64,000 bases of DNA from Molanna angustata. Taxonomy: Eukaryota; Arthropoda; Insecta; Trichoptera; Molannidae. Positions 21,441 to 31,954 of the stretch are shown here, in pieces (the first letter of the stretch is position 1; the number at the start of each line of letters is the position of its first letter). The translations under genes and the position numbers were made by a program. The notes below the pieces were generated by a model. That model saw only the letters and a program-made list of their open reading frames with translations. It was not told the origin of the DNA and ran no database searches. The stretch is from positions 23,130,839 to 23,194,838 of the forward strand of contig OY754981.1 of assembly GCA_963576475.1 (NCBI GenBank), in the 5' to 3' direction.

Positions 21441-21645
21441 AACTTTTTATAACCGACATCCAAAAAGAGGGGTTATCAATCAATTCGACGTACGGTAATC
21501 GGTTCTCTTTGCCTACCCCGATAGGGACATTTATTCGACAAGACTCACTGTTTTATTTGCAGAAAATATTTTTTTAGGTAAAATAAAATACACTTTTTTA
21601 CTCGTTAAAATAGGACGATCGTTTCGCCTGATGAATTATCGACAA

Positions 21646-21830
21646 AGCCGGTCTTCGTGTTTCAGTTAGTTATCTGACTCATGAGCCAAAGATCCCGGAT
21701 TCAAATACCGGTGGAGATACAGTTTATTGTGTTTTCAGTATAGAAATGTGAGACGATAAATATCGTGTCTCCAGAATGTGGCAATTTGTTATTGGTGTTA
21801 AATAAATATTTGACATGGTACATATACTCT
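21646..21830 (+). mobile_element. tRNA-derived SINE1 copy
   Basis: The head gccggtcttcgtgtttcagt and B-box region ggattcaaataccggtgg are followed by the body (gagacgataaatatcg, tctccagaatgtggcaa) and the ending aaatatttgacatggta. The A box is mutated. Confidence 0.9.
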
Positions 21831-21892
21831 AACACGGTATGCACAAGTTTAACAAATTTTTAATCAAATAATAAATAAGATAATAATACCAT

Positions 21893-21985
21893 AACAATAT
21901 ATCTACATAAAAACAATATAAAAATATAAAAACAATATATCTACATAATGAGTATAAAAACAATATATCTACATAATGAATATGA
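21893..21985. repeat. Tandem repeat with aacaatatatctacata
   Basis: Three direct repeats of 27-45 bases contain aacaatatatctacataa. Confidence 0.85.
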
Positions 21986-22013
21986 AAAAAAATGTTGTGG
22001 CAAGTATTAAACC

Positions 22014-22078
22014 CGATTCCACTGCATTATAAGTCCGACACGCAAACCGCTCGGCCACATAATGTACCTACATATTAT
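22014..22078 (-). other. tRNA-Ser/Leu-like fragment
   Basis: The reverse strand reads tatgtggccgagcggtttgc followed by gtcggac and ggaatcgggtttaa, reminiscent of the D arm and T arm of a class II tRNA. The acceptor stem does not pair and the T arm is degenerate. It is probably a SINE head or pseudogene. Confidence 0.45.
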
Positions 22079-22112
22079 CGAAAATCACAATCGTATTCGA
22101 GGACGTACAAAA

Positions 22113-22300
22113 TACATTTTAAATATAATTAATGAACAAAAATACCAAAGTATTTTTCCATAAATTTCGATGATCCAACGTTTATGCCGAGATGACTCGA
22201 ACTAATCAAGGTCTAAAATGATATTGCCGAGTCACCTCGTCGAAAATGCATTGTGAAAAAATACTTTGGAATATTTGTTCTTTAATTTTAAAATGGATTT
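22113..22300. mobile_element. Fold-back element of about 190 bp
   Basis: Imperfect arms of about 80 bp pair: attttaaatataattaatga, ccaaagtatttttcca and gccgagatgactcg on the left have reverse complements at 22215-22300. It is a miniature inverted-repeat candidate without a clear target duplication. Confidence 0.7.
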
Positions 22301-22849
22301 CAACTCTCTTAACACAAAAACTATAGAATCATTTTAAATAGACATTGATCGCAAATATTCTTAATAGGACGCCATACAAAAAAACTTTTGAATCATTAGA
22401 ATCAACGTTAGTTAGGATCCAAATGCCAATTAAGTACAAAAATTAGGAAGCATAAATTTTAACGAGGAAAAATAAACATTAAAAATTAACTGATTTTTTG
22501 TTTCATTTAATGGCCTCCACGTTCGGACTATAGTCCCTTAATAGGGTCGTGACGTGATGGACACAAGTGGGGTATCTCAAAGTGTTTACATAACCAAGGA
22601 AATGTAGGTAATGTGGACGGAACGTGGAATAGGGCGATGCAATTAATTTAATGGAAGGTCAGACCGAGAAAAGAAAATAATTTAACAATTCAAAGAAGGA
22701 AATTACGGCAATAGTTAAGAAAATAAAATTCATATAGAGTGCGTGACTTGTGAGGCGAGGATAAGAAAATAATCCGCACACAAGTTCCCACATCGAATAA
22801 CCTGTGAAATGAGAAACAGCAATTTTGTAACAGCAAACTGTTAATAACA
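22301..22849. other. Unassigned AT-rich DNA
   Basis: The last 100 bases may be the decayed upstream part of the following LINE. Confidence 0.4.
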
Positions 22850-23636
22850 GGATATTGCGTAAAATATTAGGCACAAGACCAGGAATTGCGGTAGGTACCT
22901 GGAGACCACGAAGCAATGAGGAAATTCGTGCATTGACAGGACAACCTTTTATCACCAGCGAAATCAGGTGATGACTTATGCGATTGAGGCCAGAGCGGAC
23001 ACCGTTAGAACAAAAAGCCTGCTCCGGACGACAGAGATGAGAACCCTACGCTCCATCACGGGTTTCACCCTTTTGGATCGGATGCGGAACACTGATATAA
23101 GACAAATCTGTGACGTTAGATATATTGTCAGATGGTGCAGGAGCCGAAGACGACTCTGGCGGGACCACGTGGCGAGAATGGGAGACAACGGATTAACCAA
23201 AATTATCTTCCAACAAATAAACTTTGGCAATCGACCACGAGGTAGACTACCCAAGAGATGGAGAAATAGCTGGAGCTCGGCGTCACAAGAGGCCTTGAGG
23301 GACGGGCGAAGTTCCTGAAAAAACAGGTATCAACCTATAAAAAGAAGAAGAAGAAATCAGGTCCAGAAGATTAGCTTGGATTGGATATGTTGTCAGATCA
23401 GGGGAAGAAAGAGCTACAAAACTTATCATGCAAAATAACCCAGTGGGCAAGAGACTCCTGGGAAAACCAAGGCAGAGATTGATGGACAGTGTTACCCGAG
23501 ATCTGAACGTTCTGAGTGCTTGTGATGATTGGGAGTCCACTGCAGCTGACAGGAAGGCTTGGAAAGCTATTGTTCAGGAGGCTAAAGCTCTACCGGAGTT
23601 GTATGGCCATCGGTAGTAAGTAAGTAATTAAACTGT
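22850..23636 (+). mobile_element. LINE C-terminal pseudogene split by a younger LINE
   Basis: The left part (22850-22968) reads ILRKILGTRPGIAVG and WRPRSNEEIRALTGQPFIT. The right part (23353-23616) continues EIRSRRLAWIGYVVRSGEE, then LLGKPRQRLMDSVTRDLNV, ADRKAWKAIVQEAKALPEL and a stop at 23614. Ignoring the insert and one target copy, the frame continues without interruption. It ends in a short TAAG repeat. This is the C-terminal domain of an RTE-like non-LTR element whose RT core is missing. Confidence 0.85.
22969..23352 (+). mobile_element. Nested 5'-truncated LINE with gaaatcagg target duplication
   Basis: It encodes MTYAIEARADTVRTKSLLRT, then TEMRTLRSITGFTLLDRMRN, VARMGDNGLTKI and GRPRGRLPKRWRNSW, and stops at 23317. 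It ends in an (AAG)n tail. The 9-base string gaaatcagg occurs at 22960-22968 and again at 23353-23361, bounding the insert. Truncation at the 5' side plus a simple-repeat tail is the usual result of target-primed reverse transcription. Confidence 0.9.
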
Positions 23637-23740
23637 ATTTTGATAACTTAATTTATCTTGAAGCCGAAGAGATTTATCAAGTGCACAAAATAAATTAATT
23701 AAATATATCAAAACATAATAATAATAATATAAACACTTCC

Positions 23741-23830
23741 ATATACCTCACTACCTCAAGGGGATACAGTGGGGAGTAATGAATTCATAATTTAAATGTT
23801 AATTTTTTTATTGCAGATTATCAACTAGTA
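23741..23830 (+). repeat. Dispersed repeat family J, best copy
   Basis: Landmarks are cctcactacctcaaggggat, cagtggggagtaatgaattc and tttattgcagattatcaact. Copies lie at 31.47 kb (plus), 52.05 kb (minus) and, as a short piece, 5.68 kb (minus). Confidence 0.7.
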
Positions 23831-23922
23831 CGAGTTTCAAGCTAAGATTGTATTCTAAAAGTTTCATCACAATGTATCTGTGTGTGCTAGGCACTATGTG
23901 CTATGTCTTCTTCTTATCAGTT

Positions 23923-24495
23923 TCAATCCTGGGATTGGTTTGCAACAGCTATGGCTGCCTCTCTTCTTCTCCACTCCGCCCTGTCCTCTGTCAGCCTCTT
24001 CATCTCCACGTAGCTACTACAGCACATGTCGTCGATCACCTGGTCCAAGTAGCTCTTTCTTGGTTGGCCTCTATAGTTGCTGCCCTCTACCATTCCCTCC
24101 GCGATGGTTATGAGCAGACCCGGGTGCCTCATCTTATGGCCAATCCAGTTGGATCGTCGTTGGGCGATTCTTTTGAGGAGTTGCCTTGTTTCCCCGGCTC
24201 TGCTCAGCACCTCACAATTTTGGATGTGGTCCGACCAGTGGATCTTCAACGTGCGTCTGTAGCACCACATCTCGAATGCAGACAGGCGTTCTTTTTCCCT
24301 CTGGCCTACGGTCTATGTCTCACAGCCATATAGTAAAACACTCCAGACAAAGGTTTTAATGAGGTTTTTCCTTATTCTTAGGTGGATGCTGGTGGATTCA
24401 ATAATTTTGGATTTTTTATTATATGCTATCTTAGCCTGTAGAATCCTGCTGACAATTTCTGCATTTGAACGCCCATCTTGCTATGTGCTATGTAC
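23923..24495 (-). pseudogene. Non-LTR retrotransposon RT C-terminal pseudogene
   Basis: On the minus strand one frame reads DGRSNAEIVSRILQAKIAYN, LIKTFVWSVLLYGCET, a stop where a tryptophan is expected (complement of 24313-24315), then EMWCYRRTLKIHWSDHIQN, RSNWIGHKMRHPG and GQPRKSYLDQVIDD. The WS..LYGCE.W and WCYRR motifs are characteristic of the region downstream of the RT palm. The RT catalytic FADD box lies outside the retained part. Apart from one stop the frame is intact over about 190 codons, so the copy is not very old. Confidence 0.9.
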
Positions 24496-25449
24496 GGCGT
24501 ATTATTTTTTTTTTAAATGAATATGTCCTTGTTAAACAAGTACATATACATCTTCCTACGTTCCCTAAAATAAGCAAATAACCGATTGAATTGACATATA
24601 GGTGGGAGTGTTGTTTCCCACAGAACGCAAATAGCTAAAAAAAATTTTTTTTTAAATGAATATGTCATAACATTTCATTTTTAAATCGATTAAGGAAAAT
24701 GAGGCCTTACCTAAAAAATATAACAAAAAATGCGTAGTGATAAAAATCAATGGGTTTGAATGGAAGATTCAGTTTTTTTTTCTTAAATATCTAGAAAAAT
24801 ATAAAAATTTTACTCGAGCATTTATTTGACGTCATTTGAAAATCTACAGCAAATCTTAAAAATAATTACGGTACGTTAAGGCATCATTATCGTAAGAAAA
24901 TATTTTTGTTAAAGACAAAATGTGCTAATAGTTTCGGGCGTTCATTTTTTATGTCATAGCAAATAGGTGGTTTTGGAACTTCACATTTCGCCAGACAAAG
25001 AAAAGTTGAAGTGTCGAAAAAATCAACAATATGCTTTGAAATGGTAAAAGTTTTAAGGTACTGTTTTTCCTCGACGCTGTTATATTATTTTCATCAGACA
25101 GTGAATGATGGTAAACAGTAGTTGCCCAACTTTTCCCTGTGGAGATACAAAAAACGATACATATGTAAGTAATACAAATATGTATTTTACAAGTGTATAA
25201 AGAAACCGTGGAAATATTAGAATTTCAAATGTTATGTATCATAAAACATCAAATGGATGATTACAACAAAATTAAATAATATATATGCGTAAGAATACAT
25301 TTGTAGGTCCATTGAGAATATCACAAAGACTAAAGTGTATCAATGTATAAAAATTAAGGTTATGAAAAATGAACAAATGATTAGAAGATTGCACGAATTT
25401 TTTATTTTTAATATATTTGAGATATGTCGGTATTAAAAAAAAAGTTGAA
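24496..25449. other. Unassigned AT-rich DNA
   Basis: A direct repeat of tttttttaaatgaatatgtc occurs at about 24508 and 24648. Nothing else is recognised. Confidence 0.45.
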
Positions 25450-25690
25450 TAAAAAGTAACGTAAAGATTGCTTCAATCCTTGAACACGTTGCCAGGAAGA
25501 ACCAGATTGTTTCGAAAACCTTGTTGTGATGAGCAGCGTAGAAGGACGAAGACGTGGTCGCTCGCCTACTTGGAGTGCTCTTCTTGAGTCATCATTGGGG
25601 TCTTCGGTGACAGGAGCTCTACGTTCTGCCCAGAAAAAATTAGCATGGATGCGGGCCACACGAAAAGTGATTGATCATAGCCACCAACCA
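25450..25690 (+). mobile_element. Possible LINE C-terminal relic
   Basis: One frame reads GRRRGRSPTWSALLESSLGS, then ALRSAQKKLAWMRATRKVID and a stop shortly after. The arginine-rich GR..W..LL arrangement resembles non-LTR tails but I cannot match it firmly. Confidence 0.35.
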
Positions 25691-26833
25691 TAGTCATGAG
25701 GACGAGATAGAGAGAACTTAATCAAAAAAACAAATATCGATTCGTTTTGATCTGGTATCAACATTAAAATTATGCCTTAAAAATGTTTTAGTCGTGTGAT
25801 AATTAGCAGTACACGGTTAGCCGACCTCAGAAATCATCCAAATGTTCAAACGAATGCTTAAAATCGAAGTCAATTCATTCCGGATACTTCAATCTGGATA
25901 GTCGATCAGTATAAGCTATAAAGAAACATCGTCATATGAAATACGGCTTATCTACATCTTCTTGTTTTAAGAATGACAAATAATATTGCATGTTATCAGA
26001 ATTAATTAATCTTCCCTTTCCTAATTGTCATGCTTCATCTTAGAATAGCTATAATAATATCTGAGGTTTACGAAATGGATACTAAAGCAATCCAGAATAT
26101 GAAAACCGTAGCAGTAATGAAGTCAAGACAATCATGAGTCAACTTCTTTAGGATAGTAGCGCAAATGTCAAAGAGCAGTAGGTACACTAGATATCGATGG
26201 TCTAAAAATTCTTACATCGTCTATTAATCTGGCATAAACTTCTCTGTCCTGAGCTAACCGGAACAGCTCTCCCACTCAGTGAATTCAGATCAAATTCTTC
26301 AGCCAATAATTCTGCCTTCTACACACGGATCGGTGGGCACCACGGAACGTAAACAAATCCTTCGTCTATATTTCGGAACAGCTGATACCCACAGACAGTT
26401 AGATCCATTAAACCTTTTTTGGTCAATTATTAAAGACGTTATTCAAGTTTACGTTTACTTTTTATAGTCTTATATTCTGGGCGGTGTCCATTACACTTGT
26501 CTCTAAGTGACGAAACCACGTCGTTACTTCCATGGGAAACTCGTGAAAATGATGTCGTTCAAGTGAAACCACGAACTGGCGGTATATTCAATTTAACAGC
26601 CAATAAAACACTTGAGGAATAGTTGAAATATAAAATTACTTGGTTCAGCAACGGCATACGAAAAAATCTCGAATCAATTCCAGGCGATATTATATTACCC
26701 GCTAGTATTATTTGAGGTTTGGTGAATTCAAACAGATCTTTTTGAAAATTTCAAATAATTGTCAAGACAGCATCGTGCAACAGTGGTAGCCAAAGGCCTA
26801 TTGAGAAGTGTACCATATTTTAATATTGTTTGT
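25691..26833. other. Unassigned DNA
   Basis: No gene or repeat copy is recognised. Confidence 0.5.
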
Positions 26834-26900
26834 ATTGCTTCTCGAGTAAACAGCTACATGCCAAATACTAGTTTAACATGCATCCAATAACAAGCTACAT
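26834..26900 (-). mobile_element. SINE1 3'-end fragment
   Basis: The plus strand shows attgcttctcgagtaaacag and catgcatccaataacaagct, the reverse complement of the SINE1 end. The tRNA head is missing. Confidence 0.7.
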
Positions 26901-27099
26901 GTACTGTCTACTCAACTTCCTTTCTCGCAACGTGACCTGCTCCAGCAATTGTTTTTCCATAGACCTTTGTGTGCATTTTAACTTATCACTACACATTAAA
27001 CAGTTTCAATATTGTTTAAATATGGACCCTATTGTCCAATTTTCTTAAACACAATTTTTGGAAAACACGTGGAAGACACTGAATAAAAGTGTATTCTTC

Positions 27100-27330
27100 T
27101 TCTTACCCTAGACTTTGTCCCATATACGGCTCTCCTAGTCCACATCCTCCGCGTCCTCCAAACGAAGCCTTGCCTCCATGATCTCTGGTTATTGCGGACA
27201 TCCAAGCGTATGTCTACCTGGTTTTTGGTTTCCCTACCCCTGTGTCCATCGTTTATATGATATATTATCCTGTAGCAGTCTCATAATGTGTCCATACCAT
27301 CTCAATTTGTTCTCGGTCAGTTTTTCGCTG
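27100..27330 (-). mobile_element. LINE 3' tail, minus strand
   Basis: The plus-strand border ttcttcttaccctagac, followed by tggtttttggtttccctacc and ccataccatctcaatttgtt, has the layout of reversed RTE-like tails in this window (antisense of a GH-type segment). The coding is broken. Confidence 0.5.
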
Positions 27331-28048
27331 ATTGGCTGAGCATTCTCTCTTTAAATCATAGCAAATCCAATATCAATATTCAGACGCGCATTAAAAGCAC
27401 TGCTCTGAATTCTTCATTTCGAGGTGAAAAAAATGTTGAATCTGGGCGTAATATGTATATAAAAATGTATGGTCAGACATAGCAAGCTAACTTTCAATTC
27501 TCAAATCAATGTTCACAAACGCATAAAAAGCTTCAAACCACATTACCTACTTCCAAGAAAGACCACAGCAATGAAAATACCATTTGTTAACTAAAATATT
27601 ATTATGAAAATACATGGTCGATCACACCAATGTACAAGAAAATATTATATAAAATGCTACGTTGTTCTGGGGCGCATACGGTTTCCATTCGTTATCGCTT
27701 TCATAGCGTTCCATTTTTAAGTACATGACCCAACGAATTGATGTTTAGAGTGCGTGACGAAATACGACAATCCATTTTTAAATAACAATGCAAAATTATC
27801 AGTTCCAGGAGACATATCAGTGACGAAGATGCTTAAAAAACACTATATATCAGAAATCGTGACGAAATTCACAGTGATTAATTTCCAATCACAAAATCAA
27901 TGAATGAAGGAGAATTACAAATAATAGAATCACTGAAAGCGCTGCTTAATATGGAATAGACATATAATATTTTTTTATAGAAATCGTCTCGAAAAAAAAA
28001 ATCAATATTACAATCGATCATCAAAAACCTCCCCTTTGAAGCTGAATT
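27331..28048. other. Unassigned AT-rich DNA
   Basis: Nothing is recognised. Confidence 0.5.
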
Positions 28049-28354
28049 TTAAATATAAGTAGGTATGGCAGATAATCTTAGTCCATAGACAAAAAATTCA
28101 AGCAGATGCGCTGTATCAGAGAACACAACTGTATTAACAAGATCCACTTTCTCAAAAATTGGATTAAAATATATATCGTGGTTGGACATACCAGGTGAGC
28201 ATGTAAATAGCACATTAATATTCACACATTTGTAAAAAGTTTCTAACGAAATGTCCCGTCTTGGAACGAGACCAAACCGATGGTGGGCGCCGTATTCAAT
28301 TTGAATCGTGACCCAGTTGTCGATTCGATATCGGGTGGAAAGTAGGGTTCCCAA
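28049..28354 (-). other. Unidentified open frame, 101 codons
   Basis: The minus-strand frame contains IDNWVTIQIEYGAHHRFGLV, PRRDISLETFYKCVNIN and NPIFEKVDLVNTVVFSDTA. Composition is more protein-like than typical chance frames here. It is cut at its 5' side by the hAT-like insertion at 28343, so only the codons below that point are relevant. I do not recognise a family. It could be an old transposase piece or chance. Confidence 0.25.
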
Positions 28355-28609
28355 AAATGTATAAAAACAATTATTCGAATATCGAACATCAAATTGGTAG
28401 AATATTCGAATATATTACATACAATTTTTTTATTCATGTCATCATAAGATATTTAACAAAAATAAACCGTTGACATTTTTTTACTATGTTCAAAAAAATA
28501 TTTTTTATACAATCAACATAATATACATAAATATAACAATGTATTCATTTCTTTTTCGACGTAGTACTTTAATATGAAATTTTTCCATTTCTTTCTAATT
28601 GTTGATAGT

Positions 28610-28648
28610 TGTGCTAAGAATAAAGATAGTTGTGCTAAGAATAATAAT
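28610..28648. repeat. 19-bp tandem duplication
   Basis: The text gatagttgtgctaagaata is repeated twice in a row. Confidence 0.85.
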
Positions 28649-28679
28649 AGAATAATAAAGATCTTATTACTATTATACA

Positions 28680-28800
28680 TAATAACAAACTGGAAGAGAG
28701 CGTCGGAGGACAGGGACGGCTGGAGAAGGATTCTGGAGGAGGCCAGGGCCCACACAGGGCTGTAGCGCCAATGCTAGTTTATTTATTTATTTATTTATTT
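28680..28800 (+). mobile_element. LINE C-terminal tail within the hAT-like element
   Basis: It reads ITNWKRASEDRDGWRRILEE then ARAHTGL and a stop at 28762, followed by agcgccaatgctag and a (TTTA)n run. Only the last 30 or so codons remain. The (TTTA)n run could instead be the tail of a second, minus-strand LINE to its right. Confidence 0.75.
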
Positions 28801-29144
28801 AAAGGACAACATACAGCATATAATAAATTATAAAACATAAAGATAATTTGATTAATAATAAAGCCAATTACAGGTTGTCGCTGAAGTTATTATAGTATAT
28901 TAAGATATATTAGGAATGGTTACATATTATAGTGAGATATTGTGTGAATGATGTGTGAAATTGCATATATAAATGTGTCAGTATAATTAAGTGTTAAATT
29001 TGATTATGAGGATGAAATTTTAAGTTTGATATATTTAACTAAGTTTAGTTTGTCGATCGACAATTCTTGATAGAACTCCATTGTACGTTGATATGTTATA
29101 AAAAATATAAAAATACTTGGTAATTGTTCTATTGTGTTTATTTG

Positions 29145-29185
29145 ATTATTGACGCGTTTCGTGCAAAGCACATCGTCAGAATAAT
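29145..29185 (-). ncRNA. Type I hammerhead ribozyme
   Basis: On the minus strand, 41 nt read in order: ATTATT (stem I), CTGACGA (conserved core), T, GTGC-TTT-GCAC (stem II, 4 bp, 3-nt loop), GAAAC-GC-GT (core GAA plus a 2-bp stem III with a 2-nt loop), C (cleavage position), AATAAT (stem I, 6 bp, perfect). All core bases expected for a hammerhead are present. Such minimal stem III hammerheads are known from Penelope-like elements and related retroelements. The surrounding element is not otherwise identified. Cleavage is predicted between 29151 and 29150. Confidence 0.85.
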
Positions 29186-29304
29186 TTGATATATATTTTT
29201 AAATGTGGGGGCGCTAACTAAGGCGCTATTATGCGATTAATTCGAAATATATTAGGGGAACATATTCGAAAATCGAATATTCTATTGGGAACCCTAACGG
29301 AAAG

Positions 29305-29720
29305 CTAGGGACGTTTTACCTGATTGCATACGTGATTCGATAGCTCGGGGAAATATTCAATAGACGAGAGAGGGATGAAACGAAGAATCGGGTAGGAAAA
29401 ATGTTAAATTTACCTTCGTCTTTCGTATCGTATTAAATATAATGTAAACAATAATAATACACGTTGAGGATATAGACAGTAACATGATAAAGACTAATAT
29501 TTATTTTGTATAAACGATCGCATGATATATTCGAATACAGGTACACAATCTGAAAAAAAAAATTCATCATACCATTATTTCCATCTTCATTATTTCAATT
29601 AATTTGTTCGATATTGTTAGTATGCAAAAGTTTTAGTAATGGTGAGAATTATATTTCATTAAAAAATAACATTTAAAAGAAATTTTAAAATTCTGGGCCC
29701 TACCCCACCACTATCAATAG
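29305..29720. other. Unassigned AT-rich DNA
   Basis: Nothing is recognised. Confidence 0.5.
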
Positions 29721-29724
29721 CGAG

Positions 29725-29885
29725 ACATACTCGAAACAGAAGTAAGAATAACAGAAGAGCGAATGAGAATATGCATGGACGTGAACGAAGCGAGAAATGT
29801 ATGTCAAGAGAGAGGAGTCTGGCGTTCGGTTCTCTCTGCCTACCCCAAATAGGGAAAGGGCATGATGGTATGGTATGGTAGGTTA
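29725..29885 (+). mobile_element. RTE-1 LINE terminal tail
   Basis: It shows gagaatatgcatggacgtga, gcgagaaatgtatgtcaaga, then gtctggcgttcggttctctc and a terminal tatgg repeat. It is the last 40 or so codons plus the 3' end of the RTE-1 family. Confidence 0.8.
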
Positions 29886-29929
29886 TAATCGACAAGAAAA
29901 CTAACAACTGAAGAATTTATTTAAATCCA

Positions 29930-30003
29930 TTTCTCGTCTGCTGGAGATCGAACTCAGAACGCCCGCACAGCCAAACAGCTTTCTAACTGTGCCACGGCGG
30001 TGG
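29930..30003 (-). mobile_element. tRNA-derived SINE head, family SINE2
   Basis: The reverse strand reads gccgtggcacagttagaaag then gagttcgatctccagcag as B box, matching 17.05 and 42.98 kb. Confidence 0.7.
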
Positions 30004-30094
30004 GCTCACTTATCACTTTTTTATTCAAAGCACAGAAAGAGATTGTGGAAGTCGCTCAAAAAATAGAATGACACGACCATGTGACCAATATTCT

Positions 30095-30230
30095 GAAATT
30101 AATTGATTAATTAATTAATTTATTGATTATGGAGTTAAATTAAAATTAATTAATTTAATTAATTAATTAAATTTATTAATTGATTATGGAGTTAAATTAA
30201 ATTAATTAATTGATTATGGAGTTCTACCAT
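30095..30230. repeat. AT-rich tandem repeat (attgattatggagtta)
   Basis: Three copies of ttgattatggagttaaatta-like units are separated by variable ATTA tracts. Confidence 0.85.
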
Positions 30231-30409
30231 GAAGTGACAGTGTCTTATATTGAAAAAAAAAAAATTAAAGATATAATTATTATTATTTCAGTATAGGCAA
30301 TGCGACCATTTAAGGACGATTTGTGCCATTTGACGACGTGAGATTTTTTTTAAATACAAACAGTTTAAGAAAAGACAAACAACGCCTACAAAACTACCAT
30401 GTTCTCAAC

Positions 30410-30725
30410 GAATTTTAAAATTTCTCTGTAAATTATCGGGGAAACAATTGCAATAAGGTGTGTCGAATCTTTAGTGGAAACTGCACTTCGTAAATCTTTC
30501 TACAAAAAGATCGGTATAAATCGTCTCGATCTCTTAAAGGGCATCCAAAAATACGTGATCCAGATCTTCTAGATCTAGGCCACACTCGCAATAAGGAGAA
30601 TTAACAAGATTCAATCAATATAAAATGAGCATCGAGTCTATTGTGACAGAACCGCATTCGGGATATACTTGTTATCTGGGGCTTATTAAACTTCATCTTG
30701 TGATCCGAGGCTTGCATGGAATTTC
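30410..30725 (-). pseudogene. Jockey-type LINE ORF2 C-terminal relic
   Basis: The minus strand gives NKPQITSISRMRFCHNRLDA and then, after a one-base shift, NSPYCECGLDLEDLDHVFLD. The R.R..HN.L and C.CG...ED.DH patterns mark the C-terminal zinc-knuckle-like region of jockey-clade ORF2 proteins. At least one frameshift and internal stops make it a pseudogene. Sequence continuing leftward to about 30410 has lost clear coding. Confidence 0.75.
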
Positions 30726-30864
30726 ACATTGTATTCCCTTATACAAAGAACCCTTGACCGTGCTCTTCCGATCCTAGAATGTTCTCCAGTGAACACGAAC
30801 AACCTGCCCAGCCAACCGTTTACGATCACTCATGGGGAGAATCGAAAGAAGGAAATGTTAGATG

Positions 30865-31035
30865 TGTAAAAAAACAGACGAGTATGTATGAAAAGATGTA
30901 TGAATGTGGCGATGACTTTATGCTAACACAGGAGTGTATGGTGCTTGGTTATCTCTTTCACCCCAATGACAGGCTTGATGAGGTGTATATTTATTCTTTC
31001 CATGTAGCTAAACCATCTCAGTATATTTATTTAAT
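30865..31035. mobile_element. Two short RTE-1 fragments in opposite orientation
   Basis: At 30865-30910 the plus strand resembles the segment encoding R.CM.RCM (gacgagtatgtatgaaaaga). At 30965-31035 the text ttctttccatgtagctaaac is antisense to the WFGHIERM segment. Both are short. Confidence 0.5.
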
Positions 31036-31465
31036 TATTTTATAAAACATTGATCGATAAATTTCAATTTCTGTACGAAGTACTGTGTATCAAAATTACT
31101 CCCAAGGCCAGTCGTTCTCTAAAATATTAATTCATAAAAAGCAGGAATGCAAATTTAAAGGCGAATAATAATAAAAGCATTATTCTGCGTTTTTGGATTT
31201 TAAAAGCTCAACCGCCAAACAGTTGATTAACATTCCACGGTTGAACGGGGAGGTATCGTACAAAGGGTAGTTCGATCCACGTACTTATTAGATAATGTCT
31301 GGTAAAATTTAATTACGTCCGAAAATTTTTGCTTTGTACAAAAATTATTGTTCACCTCCGTTCTGAACATTGCATCTTTCACCCTTTTGAACTCATTATT
31401 AAATACTGAACATTTTTCAACCACGATAACAAAACGAAATGCTTTATATAGTATTTTTACACCAC
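31036..31465. other. Unassigned AT-rich DNA
   Basis: Nothing is recognised. Confidence 0.45.
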
Positions 31466-31528
31466 ACAACCCCCAAGGGATGTTTTTTAGGGTAGGTATT
31501 CTTTTTATTGCAGATAATCAACTAGTTT
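31466..31528 (+). repeat. Dispersed repeat family J copy
   Basis: It shares ttttattgcagataatcaac and the preceding cccaaggga with the copy at 23.75 kb. Confidence 0.6.
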
Positions 31529-31954
31529 GATGCCTTCACCAATAATAGTAGTGAAACTACATGAATGTATGAATGAATGTTATGCAATGTAACAATCCAA
31601 AAATCGAGTATAATTTAATGGTATTTATTATCAATTAAAAAAACATATTTAAGCATGCGTAGAATTGGATTGGAAGATATTATTGAGATCTGACTAAGCT
31701 TTTAGATATTTTATTCCGTTTGAAAGAAAACATTTAGATATTTTATTCGAGGTTAGAAAAAAGTTGTCAAAATTATTTTTTTAAAAATAATCATCAACCA
31801 TTATTCGTCCAGGGTTGAACATGCGCCCCTTCTTTCGATTTTAATTTTATATAAATAAATATACAAATAAAATTATTTTTCAAACGACTTTATTTAATAC
31901 ATGTATCTACATAAAAATATAATAATAAATTATATATGGACAGTTACAATATGA
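31529..31954. other. Unassigned AT-rich DNA
   Basis: Nothing is recognised. Confidence 0.45.

Larger units (their letters stand above)
28335..29304. mobile_element. hAT-like element with 8-bp target duplication
   Basis: The ends are TAGGGTTCCCAAAAAT at 28343 and, read in reverse from 29296, TAGGGTTCCCAATAGAAT. ATTCGAAT-rich subterminal sequence lies at both ends. Flanking 8-mers are gtggaaag (28335-28342) and acggaaag (29297-29304), six of eight identical, as expected for an aged hAT duplication. No transposase is visible. A LINE tail and a hammerhead-bearing piece lie inside, showing later insertions. Confidence 0.75.

Noticed and set aside
23848..24333. A 161-codon plus-strand frame, among the longest in the window
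   Set aside because: It is exactly antisense to the minus-strand LINE pseudogene, whose residues are clearly recognisable.
24508..24668. Direct repeat of tttaaatgaatatgtc as a possible target duplication
   Set aside because: The sequence between the copies has no transposon feature, and poly-T runs make chance matches likely.
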